A DNA stretch of 31,640 bases from Trebouxia sp. TZW2008 (taxonomy: Eukaryota; Chlorophyta; Trebouxiophyceae; Trebouxiales; Trebouxiaceae): the NCBI GenBank assembly GCA_002118135.1, contig BDIU01000433.1, positions 1-31,640 on the forward strand, written 5' to 3'. Position 1 is the first letter of the stretch; each line of letters begins with the position of its first letter. The notes beneath the pieces were generated by a model that did no database searches, was not told the origin of the DNA, and saw only the letters and a list, made by a program, of their open reading frames with translations. The position numbers and the translations under genes are program-made. Shown piece after piece: positions 20,738-29,836 of the stretch.

Positions 20738-23700
20738 TCAGCACCACGTCCGGTCTTTACGGCACGCCGCCTTCACCCAATCACCAAGCAACCCGTTCAA
20801 ATCACCAACAGGTGCTGACTGCCGGCCGTACGCTGTAGCGGCCTCCTTCAAATCGTCAGGTATGGGATAAACCCTAGTCCAATTCTTACCCTGGTGCACA
20901 TGCTCTGAAATGGATTCCAGGATGGCTAGCTGCTGTGCTGGGGTGCGGCAGGAGGGGCACTGAGCCACACAATTCATCTGCAAGACTCAGAGGCAGACTC
21001 TTGGTCAATTCACAGCAAGAGGAACCATGAGCAAACTATTACTCATGACTATCCCAGCTGAAGGCTGAAGCAGCACAATGCAGTGCAATGAGCAACGCTA
21101 TAAACAACAGCTGTGCAAACCAAAGCACTGTACTGGACCGTCACGCCCAGTCAATGCTGCATCACACAAGCTGAAGCTAGCTGATGCAATTGGGCGCTGC
21201 TGCATGCAACAAGCTATAACATGCTCACGCAGCCAGCCATTGCTGCATCATCGACACATATTATGCTCAGTGAAAGCTGCACAACGCGGCTTGGCGATGC
21301 AGTATTGCTTGTTTGTAGCAACAGAACAAGCCACTCTCACTCAGAAACTTACATGGGTGGAGGAGCACTCCACACCCAGGCAGGCCTGGCAGGCATCATC
21401 ATAAGCAACAGCCACATACCTGCTGTTCAGTTTCTGCTGATAAGAAGAGCTTACACATTCAGTAGAGCTTACAGCTTGCAGCTTGGTCACAAGCAGCTTA
21501 CATGCGTGGAAGAGCACTCCATATCCAGGCAGGCCTGGCAGATGTCATCATCAGCAACAGCGACGTCCTTGCTGTTCAGTTTCTGCTGAGTCTCTGGGGT
21601 CATCTCAATGTGCCTGTGAGCTCCATCTGTATCAGCAGCATTAAGAGTTACAGATTGTTCCGCATTTCCAGGCTCAAGAGGAGATTGTACAGGTGCAGTC
21701 TCTACAGGCAGCTTGTTTGCTATATCTAGGCAGTCCTGACAAATGTCATCCTCAGCAACAGCCACATCCTTGCTGTTCAGTTTCTGCTGAGTTTCTGGGC
21801 TCATCTCAATGTGCCTGTGAGCTCCATCTACACGAGCAACATCAGTGGTAATGCAGTGCTCAATAGTCACAGGCTCAAACGGAGGTTGTACAGATGCAAA
21901 ATTCACAGGCAGCTTCTTCACTATATCTAGGCAGGCCTGGCAGGTATCATCGTCAACAACAGCCACATCCTTGCTGTTCAGTTGCTGCTGAGTTTCTGGG
22001 GTCATCTCAATGTGCCTGTGAGCCCCATCTGCAGGAGCAGCACTGGTATTTACATGAAAGGCACAATGTCCTCAGGCTCAACATGAGGTTGTACAGATGT
22101 ACAACGTTTTGCTGTTATAGTCGCAAATGCCTCAGTGACACTGTTACACAGCTAGAGTTTTCATCACAAAGCCTTTGAGTGGGTGCTTATAGCACCCCAT
22201 CCACTGCACCCAGGCAGAAAGAGGCAGACAAAGACACAGGCACAGACATAGACATAGGCAGTACAAGGACATCTCAAGACCTGGATCGACCCTCCTGTGA
22301 GCATTGTCATGAATTTTGACCGTTTTTGGTCATATTGCTTTGACTTGATATTCCTTTGTTTCATCAACAGAAGCAAGGAGTGTCACGCTTGGAAAGACAC
22401 AAAGACAGAAATGTTACCTGAGCCAAATCCAACTAGCCTCACAAGGTCATTGATGACATTGCTGAAGAGCACTGCCAAGGGCTTGTGCCGTGTTGATGAC
22501 AAATTGGGGCTTAGGTTCACCTGCAGCAGATGTACAGTAAACTCTCTTTGTAACGACCGCTTTGGTCATCAATTCGTCCTTACATCGAATCGTCCTTACT
22601 CAGAGGGACCACTGCAGTCAGAATACAGTGACTGGTTACCAATGGGGTCGTCCTTACATTGAGATAGTCCTTACATTGAGCGTCCTTACAAAGAGAGTTG
22701 AGTGTAACGCTTTACCTCTGGTCTGCCATTCTGCATTGACTCATCAGTCTGTTCTTAACAGCCAACATGATGTAATACAGAATATATAGGGCCAGATGGT
22801 GACGAACAATAAAATGTTGTCTTGAGCACCAACAAGGCTTGTGATGCAGCGCTTTGATGCACATTTGAAGCGGACCTGCCTAAACGTCGCAATGTACTGT
22901 AAGAGATAACGCAGGCAGGAAGTTACCTCCATGATGTAAGGCCTCAGTTGCCTGTCCAGCATGAAGTCAAAGCGGTACATGGAGAAGAAACCAGCTGAGC
23001 CATGTGTATAGCCATCAGCCACACCCTGCACAATAGTAATTATCAGTAACAGCACAAATAATGGCAGCATGCAAGCATGACTCATGGCATGAAGTCAAAG
23101 CGGTACATGAAGAAGAAGCTGGCTGACCCATGTGTCTAGCCATCTGCCACGCCCTGCACAAGCGCAATAGTAGAAACAGCTTCACGAAACAGTACCAGCA
23201 GCAAACAAAGCAGCATGTTGGCGCAATGCAGGGCACACAGTTAAAGAGTGGCATTGAGCAGGAAGTGACAGAGCCATGAGCATCAGCTCTTTCACAGCAG
23301 TATGTAAGCAGTGATGGCAGGCTGAGCATGACACACGATAGCACAGCAGTAATAGCAGATCAAGCAGAGTTGGGACATGACAGCATAGTTAACAAGGATT
23401 GCTCTATGGTTGAGTGCTTGTTGAGCAACATGGCAAAAGATTCAGCCGCACCCCTTACCTTGAGCTTGGGTTGCATTTTGAGGAGCAGCTCCAGAATTCT
23501 GACCTTCAGCTGCTCCACTAGATTCTCCACATCATGCCCTGCATATAAATGTGGCACAAAGTTTGCATTCTGGTACTATCAGTGTATATTGCGTTTTGAG
23601 CACCACTACACACTGGCGGTTGCGTACAGCTGCACGCCTGCAATGCAAGGTAACATTTCACTCAATGTATATGATTGTGACTCTAAACGCTCAGCACTGA

Positions 23701-26700
23701 TGTTTGTTACCGCAGCACCTCAGATTTGATCTTTGCACCTCTTTCTGTAGACACTGATAGCAGGCTTGGAATGGCAAAACGCCTTGTTCTGGCCTTTTTT
23801 TGGCTGAGAAACACGCTGTCACAGACCCTGGCATGACGTCTCAAGCCCTAGCATCTCATATTGGTCACTCATCTTCCTCTACGAAGACAGCTAGGAGGGC
23901 CTCAAGCTAGGATGCGCCCTAATGCAAATGTTTGTTTGTAGCAGCAAACTGCAAAGTTTTCTGAACCCTACACGGACACCGCAAGCCCCAGCATTTCATA
24001 TGCGGTCACTCGCCTTCTTCTTTGAGAACAGCCAGCAGAGCTTCAAGTTAGGAAGCGCCCTGGTTCAGATGGTTCTTGGCGACAAACATTACAAAGACCT
24101 GAAATGTCTGGAAGCCAAGCATCCCATATTGGGTTGCTTACCTTCTTCTTTGAGGACAGCTAGCAGAGCTTCAAGATAGGAAGCGCCCTGATCCAAGTGC
24201 TTTTTGGTGGCAGGGAACTCCCAGGGTGCTGTGTAATGATCACCCACCACATAAGCGCCCACGTTCTGCACAGAGATGTATCCGTAGCAGTTACACAAAG
24301 GATGCAGGCTATATGAGCAATAAATCACAATGTAGATGACCAGACCAGGGCAGGTAATTGTGACAAGGCGCTGTGTTATGATAAATACATAGGTGTCCAT
24401 TCCTGCACAACAAAAGAAAGAGTGCAATCACATCAACATTATCAAAACCCATGTTGTGGCCACATCACAATCATCGGCCATCCAAATCAACCATATCACA
24501 ATCATCAGCTCACTAAAACAACGGCATGGCACTCTGCAGTATTCGCCCAACACAAAGCACCCACGTTCTGTGTACAAGTAGAACATGCACTTACACAGGC
24601 AGTGTTCTTCAGGAACAACAGCCACGCTAAGCATGAGCTCAATGTACAACAGCTGCAAGGTTTTGAGTAATGGTCCAGCCTCATAGGCGCCCACATTTTG
24701 CACAACAGAAGATGACGTGCATCGTCAACCAATAATTGTGATTTGATTATTGATTCTCAATTACAACGACACTATGAAGTGAATTGGAGCTGATGCATGA
24801 CTGTAGGAACTGACTACAGGTTCAACAGTGAACTTAACGCAGATTCAACAGTGGGATCTACGTATTACAGGGAGCAGAAGCACAACCCAGTGTCACTAGG
24901 TTCATGCACTGACATTGGACTGAAACTTGATCCATGACTTGGGAAATTGACTGGAGGCTTGATACCAGATTTCATGCAAAATTCAGGGGACTTACTGCAG
25001 GTTCAACAGTGGGATATGCGTACTGCAGGGGACATAAGCGCAACACAATGTCACTCTTTTCATGCACTGACTTTGGACTGATATTGAACTTGATCCTTGA
25101 CATAGAAAACTGACTGCAGGCTCAGTAGCGAAATTTCTGCATAAATCAGGGATCTTACTGCAGGTTCAACAGTGGGATCTGCATACTGTAGGGGACAGAA
25201 GCGCAGCACAATGTCATTGTAGGTATAGAACCTCAAAGGGTGACTGCTTGTGATGGCCACGTAGATGCCAAAGTCCCATGACCGCCTGCATGCCAACAAT
25301 CGCTCAAAGTTGCAATAAATGCACAGAATCAGGCAATGCACTCTGCTGGGACAAGCGCGTGTGAACAGCAGAAGAAGAGAACAAAGAGGAAGAGATGGAA
25401 TGCAGAAGAATGTGCGTCTCAAGCAGTCTTTGGATGCTGGTGATGGCCACGCATACGCCAAAGTCCCAAGGTCGCCTGCAAGCCAACAAGCTTGTGAGGA
25501 TGTGTACATACAAAACAAGATGATGAAGTTGTCACCAGAGTTGAACAGCAGAAGAAGAAGAGGAGCAGGAGCAAGAAGATGAAAAGCAGAGAACAATGCG
25601 TTTTAAGCAGTATTTAGCTGCTGGTGATGACCAACACATGCCACAGTCCCATGACCGTCATGCCCACACTTAGGTGGAGACAGACCGTCTGCATGCCCAC
25701 ACTTGGGTGGGGACAGACTGCAGATCCGATCAAAGATGCAGGGGGGCGCAATGCAACATGTACAACAGAAGAGGTTGGCAACTGCAGGGTCTGAAGTGAG
25801 GTGGTGATGTATCAATTAAAAGGTCCTGTGACTGCGTGTGAAGCCCAAAGTAACAATGTTGCTCATGCAAGGACAGAACCAAACGTTGCGGCAAGAACGA
25901 CCAACAAGGCCAGAATGAATCGTTGTGGCAAGAATAACAAATACGGTGAGAAGCTGCAGCAGACAGCATGGAACACAAATTGTACTTTAGGAACCAAAAG
26001 CTCATGGACCATGGCAAGGCAAAGGTACCTTTCTGCCCCTGGCCTGCTGCTTTTGTATGGGCTTTGTGACATGCAGAGACTACAACTATACGCAGAACAA
26101 TGCTTGCAGTTTCCTGCACTGTATGCGACTGCAGGTTGCAGGTGAAGGACTCACCCGCCAATGAGCACAGGCCGAACCAGCTGTTGCACCAGGGTGTTGT
26201 TCTTGATGTTGGCCACAGCTTCTGACTCTGGCGTGACTGCCTGCAATCAGGTTGCAGCACCTTAAGGTCAATTGCCAGACACTGCAATGCAGAAAGCATG
26301 TGAACAAAGGATGGCTACTGATTTTGCTGCACCAGCGCGTTGTTCTTGATGTTGGCCACAGCCTCTAACTCTGGCGTAACTGCCTGCAAGCCATGCCGCA
26401 GCAACTCAGAGTCAAGTGTCTGGCAATAGCAGACTCAGAGGATTGCGCTGCAGCGCCATTGTTGTGTCAGCAGCAAGCAAAACTGTGGCAGGCTCAAGCA
26501 CAATAGGGATTTTCTTGACAACAAGCCGCGTGCTGTGTTGAGAGCAAGCAGACAGCTACCAAGTTTTCACAAACATGGATTTCAGCCCCAAGCACTAAGC
26601 ACATCATGAGCACCAGTCAAATCATTATGAGCATCGCTCACATACTTGCTATTGAGGTACTACAACCCTGCTAGATGCATACGGAAGCAAGGAAGTGCAA

Positions 26701-28720
26701 GCACTTTTGTCTCCAGCCACTATGTGTCAGTCACAGGCTGGATTTGCAGTCAGCAGCAGACATACCTGGACACCCTTGTGGCCTTCATTTTTGCGCACCC
26801 AGTCATACTCCCCCTGATGCTCTTTAGCAAACCTGCAGACCCATACATTCATTCTGTTCACTGCAACGGTGTGCTAGACAGGCTCAGCAGGCCCAGCTAG
26901 GTACCTACTGGAGCAGTCAACTGTGTCCAACCAGTTGGGTCCTGTGCTTACACCTCAGACAAGTCATGACATGGACTAACAATACAGTAAGAAATGATCC
27001 CTAATTGCTAACTGCTGACTGAGCAGCTCAAGGGTCAAGGCCATCAAAGCAGGCCCTTGGTCATAGCAAGATTACCATTATGGCACTCAACTGTTTTACA
27101 ATGTTTGCCAGCTCTCCGGAGGAAATGAACTCTGTTCTTATGCAGTTGAAGCGGAAAAGGCAGGCAATCATTGGATACAGGATACTTTACTTTGTTACAT
27201 GACATACCATACTGTCTCACGACTCAGTTTCGCCAAGTAAGCAGACTTACTGTAGGAATTGGTCCCTGTTCTTAGGTAGCTGGAAGGTAAGAGGCAGGCA
27301 GTCCAGCTTAGGGTTCACCTCTGACAAGTACCACTTGTAGGTGAACCATCCAGAACCTGGCAGTTGATTCACCTGTGGCAAGACTCATCAAGTCAGTCAG
27401 AAAGATTATAATGACAGTCAAAGTACTCAATAATTTTCATGGTTAGTGACTGCAGCTCTCAACACTCCTGTGAAGAAGACAATGATTCAAAGTAGCTTTT
27501 GGCAAGACAAGACTTGGGCCACACACCTTGCACTTGCTCGGAATGTGGTAAAGTTATTATCCATACTTTTTGCGCAGGCTTCCTGGCGTTTGATGTATTG
27601 GAGAACATGGACCACACAAACTGCAGAGTTCTGGGAGTTCAATGATGTTGTTTTGGACTAACGGATCGACAGTACCTTCTGGCCAGGCTTCATTGCCTTG
27701 ATATATTGGAAGCTGGGATGATGCGCATAGAAGGGGTCACGGAAGCTCCACAGCAGCTTCCAATCATCCCTGCATTAGTGATCACACGCATTGGTGCAGC
27801 AGTCTTTGCTACCTTTGCCAGCTATCGCATACTCCACCTTTATCATTCTTATCTTCTTATCGTCATTGTATAGAAGAAGAGTTTTGATGCAAATGAATCG
27901 TATGGACACTAGCATCATACAGCCTGGCGTAGAGTCCATCAAAGAGAGTGTGCTTGATCAGGGGCAAGCGCTTGTGGACAATGCTCAGATATCAGGCCTT
28001 TGAGGAGCATGTCAAAGCACTCATGCTTGTTTTGCCATTCTAGCATTGCAACTGCAGATAGCATGTGCAACATGTCAAGCTATTGTTTTACATTTAGCTG
28101 CAACCTGTTGCAAGCTGCTATTCAAGCAATGATAAAGTCATGCTGAATGGCATCACTTGACGCACAATCAACCATACACAATGTCTATGCACAAAGCGTT
28201 GTTGGGCCATGATGCATGAATGTTGAGTGCTTGTGAGTTACATGGCATGCAACTCATGCAGAGGTGATGATGATGTGCTGTTGTGCACGCTTACCCTGTA
28301 TCATTTGTTTCAACAAAGCCTAGGTTCTGGAAGGCATTCCTGATGTGTATGAAGTGGATTGGTGCAGCCTGAAAAGCAATCAGTAGTGCTTGTCCTCTGT
28401 AGCAAGGCTTTGCATTTCACTGCACAGCTCAGTCATATCAGTTTCAGGGCGATGCACGGGTGCGTGCATATTTCTGATACCTTCTCAACAACGAGCTGCC
28501 ACTTGGGCGGTGGGGAGCCGGCTAAGTTGACGCCGGTGGCGCCATCGGAAACCAGCTGGTTGCTCGCCTGCTCCTCCAGCAGCAGCCTTTGCTCAACCGC
28601 TCGTGTCGCTTGAAGATGCGCATCCTCGCTGTTTATGGAGTTTGTCACTCGGAAACCCACGAACACACCGAGCAAAGATGCAACCGCGAGTAACGCCAGC
28701 TTCTGGCCATCACTGATCAT
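20738..28720 (-). CDS. Tubulin-tyrosine-ligase-family (TTL domain) protein with N-terminal membrane anchor
   Basis: Thirteen exons: 28720-28481, 28368-28295, 27769-27676, 27372-27251, 26832-26766, 26240-26155, 25285-25159, 24265-24142, 23538-23459, 23025-22927, 22520-22418, 22028-21502 and 20977-20738. All junctions are GT..AG in matching phase, giving 1983 nt (660 aa). Residues 8-24 form a hydrophobic anchor. The TTL ATP-grasp domain spans about 105-405: DDWKLLWSFRDPF, VNQLPGSGWFTYK, WVRKNEGHKG (Lys191), VRPVLIGGRSWDFGIYVAIT, then DFMLDRQLRPYIME-VNLSPN. Asp358, Glu371 and Asn373 match the TTL Mg/ATP ligands with the expected 13-residue Asp-Glu spacing. The usual Lys-x-Asp-x-Arg motif is altered (WDFG). 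Residues 406-581 are 67-aa repeats with CxxC pairs. The C-terminus (CPSCRTPAQQ, then NWTRVYPIP) resembles the Cys-containing tail of algal TTL-domain proteins. The family ligates amino acids to tubulin or other proteins; the true substrate here is unknown. Confidence 0.88.
21353..21436 (-). repeat. Echo of TTL exon 12 end; possible 84-nt cassette exon
   Basis: In the last intron, a copy of the exon 12 end reads QKLNSRYVAVAYDDACQACL, then GVECSSTH, followed by a good donor (CAT/GTAAGT). An acceptor candidate (CTCTTCTTATCAG) precedes it. With these sites the block is phase 0-0 and open, so splicing it between exons 12 and 13 would add 28 in-frame residues with another CxxC. Whether it is used cannot be seen from DNA. 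Confidence 0.7.
21502..22100 (-). repeat. 201-bp tandem repeats spanning TTL intron 11 end and exon 12
   Basis: Coding repeats R1 (residues 406-472), R2 (473-539) and partial R3 (540-581) each begin DGAHRHIEM(T/S)PETQQ and contain DD-(T/I)CQ(A/D)CLD. The non-coding 3' end of intron 11 (to about 22100) is homologous to the C-terminal part of R1 and R2: compare GAGGTTGTACAGATG near 22085 and 21884. The repeat unit is therefore intron tail plus exon, now read through as protein. Confidence 0.88.
22535..22704. mobile_element. Pogo/Tc1-mariner-like MITE, 170 bp
   Basis: Terminal inverted repeats: the left end CAGTAAACTCTCTTTGTAAC pairs with the right end, whose reverse complement is CACTCAACTCTCTTTGTAAG. 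The inner GAC(C/G)GC also matches. The element is flanked by TA on both sides (22533-22534 and 22705-22706), the target duplication of Tc1/mariner/pogo elements, and CAGT ends are typical of pogo types. Inner subterminal copies of CGTCCTTACA occur four to five times. It has no coding capacity and lies in TTL intron 10, about 15 bp upstream of the exon 11 acceptor. Confidence 0.9.
23085..23160 (-). repeat. Echo of TTL exon 10
   Basis: It copies the 5' two thirds of exon 10 with its acceptor (GCAG/GGCGTGGCAGATGGC). It reads GVADG, stop, THGSASFFFMYRFDFM, so the TAT codon of the real exon has become TAG and the copy is dead. The distance to the true exon is about 130 bp. Confidence 0.9.
23873..24080 (-). 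repeat. Two echoes of TTL exon 8 3' end (donor-mutated)
   Basis: Copies start near 23873 and 24014 and repeat the exon 8 end at 24142 with a period of about 130-140 bp, including intron sequence beyond the donor (TCTCATATTGGTCACTC against CCCATATTGGGTTGCTT). Where the real donor is GAAG/GTAAGC, the copies read GAAG/GCGAGT and GAAG/ATGAGT. Both donors have therefore lost the GT. Confidence 0.85.
24516..24705 (-). repeat. Two echoes of TTL exon 8 5' end
   Basis: At 24567 the copy keeps the acceptor (TACACAG/AACGTGGGTGCTTTGTG), and the following nucleotides still track the exon before drifting. At 24697 the copy reads TTGTGCAAA/ATGTGGGCGCCTATGAG, so the acceptor AG has mutated to AA. Both lie upstream of the true exon 8 start at 24265. 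Confidence 0.78.
24861..25065 (-). repeat. Two echoes of TTL exon 7 3' end
   Basis: The copy at 24996-25060 is open (DIVLRLCPLQYAYPTVEPA) and keeps the donor (CCTGCA/GTAAGT). The copy at about 24861-24905 contains a stop after the CPL-equivalent position. The period to the real exon end (25159) is about 160 bp. Confidence 0.85.
25432..25700 (-). repeat. Echoes of TTL exon 7 5' end
   Basis: The copy ending at 25475 keeps the acceptor (TTGCAG) and reads RPWDFGVCVAITSIQ in an open frame, against RSWDFGIYVAITSSH in the real exon. A weaker copy lies near 25620-25665 (CCCATGACCG on the plus strand), and a further trace of the acceptor flank lies near 25682. Together with the 3' echoes, exon 7 is flanked by copies on both sides. 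Confidence 0.8.
26326..26460 (-). repeat. Echo of TTL exon 6 and flanking intron
   Basis: The acceptor CAG/GCAGTTACGCCAGAG is kept at 26383, and the block reads AVTPELEAVANIKNNALVQQ before diverging to NQ and a stop. Homology also extends into the upstream intron (CTGGCAATAGCAG against CCAGACACTGCAATGCAG, orientation as written). The duplicated segment is about 140 bp and directly upstream of the real exon 6 (26240-26155). Confidence 0.88.
27567..27615 (-). repeat. Echo of TTL exon 3 3' end
   Basis: The minus strand reads TTCTCCAATACATCAAACGC, then CAGGAAGCCTGCG and CAAAAAGTATG. The real exon end reads TTCCAATATATCAAGGCAATG, interrupted here, then AAGCCTGGCCAGAAGGTACTG. An AAGTAT remains in place of the donor. 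The position is about 80 bp downstream of exon 3. Confidence 0.68.
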
Positions 28721-29836
28721 GTCGTCCTGTCCGCGTCGATATCGTCAAATAACTTTCCTACGCATCTGGCAACACAGTACACAGGTAATGAAATTGGCCT
28801 GGCTGGCTCCTTGCGCCCGCTCGGCCGTAAAGCGGCAGGTACAGACCTAACGAGGGAACGGCAGTGCAGCCTTACCCATGTGACCGTGCTCTGCACGTGC
28901 CAGATGCAGAGCACTGCAGAGCCTTCCTTGTCTGCATGCACATCACAGGAATGATCAAAGCAAGTCTAACCCAGCAACCTGACTGCGCTAGTCAAATGTT
29001 GCGGCCTGCCGCCTAGTTCAGCAGCACTGGTGGTCAGTTAAGCTTGATTTGCAGGCAGACAATGACATCTAGATTTGCAGGTTGACTTGGAGGGATTTCT
29101 TTGAAGGGATGTTAATTGCCTGTGCATCTGTACCGAGGTTGCCTTGGTGTTGTGTATGCATTTGCACTTAAGCAGCACCTGCTTGAAGAGTCCTGCATGC
29201 CCTTTCAAGTATATACTTTATGCAGCGCCCTTTGTTACGGCGTTACGCTCGACCGCAATTGCCTTGAATTTTTGGGCAGCGCCAGATGCTCATGTTGTGA
29301 ACCTCCCGAGGCCCGACGCCTCGAGCTGAAGTCGCTCGTCAAGCACGCATCCACAGAGCATCTATCGCGGTTTGGCGCCGCTCATTCACTGTCGCGACGA
29401 CTTGAGCTGACAGACGGGTGGCGTTTCGGGCTATCAAAGGACGAGCTCAGCAGTGATTGCGCTCTCACGCCTTGCCGCCCTCGTTGGGAACAGTTACCAC
29501 GTCCTGCTCTCTCCTTGGCCCCAGCTACATCGGGTTTCGGCTCCCCACTCGCAACCACAACCAACACGAGCGAAGCTAGCCTGTTCACCAACAGGCTCTG
29601 CTGCTAGTTGCAAGACACCGCAAGGCTTCCTCCAACCGGCACGGTATGGACCAGGCAGTCTGCAACGTTGTTAACCGCCTATTTGAAACCTGTGTATGAG
29701 TCGGGCTTCAGCTGCTGACCGGTCATGACCTGTGGATGAACTGCTCATGCCCTGTTTGCAGGCTGCCCCTACCACAGACAGCAGACTTGGAGGCAAGTGA
29801 TGCCTTGTGCAGGTCAGGTGGTCCCCTGACCTGTAT
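28721..29836. promoter_or_regulatory. Divergent intergenic region, TTL gene / TPT-family carrier
   Basis: 1.1 kb between the opposed start codons. The part at 29240-29640 is visibly richer in G+C and in CpG than its surroundings, as expected of a promoter or 5' untranslated region. A TTTGCAG acceptor-like site at about 29755-29761 and another CAG at 29810-29812 would allow a spliced leader for the carrier. The open frame at 29116-29607 matches no family I recognise and is not called. Confidence 0.55.

Noticed and set aside
21487..22005. Separate repeat-protein gene on the minus strand
   Set aside because: The frame is exon 12 of the TTL gene. The acceptor at 22029 and donor at 21501 join it in phase to exons 11 and 13.
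29116..29607. 163-codon frame upstream of the carrier gene
   Set aside because: No recognisable family and no splice path found to the carrier. Its high G+C alone lengthens open frames, so it is treated as promoter or leader.
29807..29836. GTG start giving ten more residues on the carrier
   Set aside because: Nuclear genes seldom start at GTG. The ATG at 29837 gives the usual family length, and the upstream CAG looks like part of a splice acceptor.
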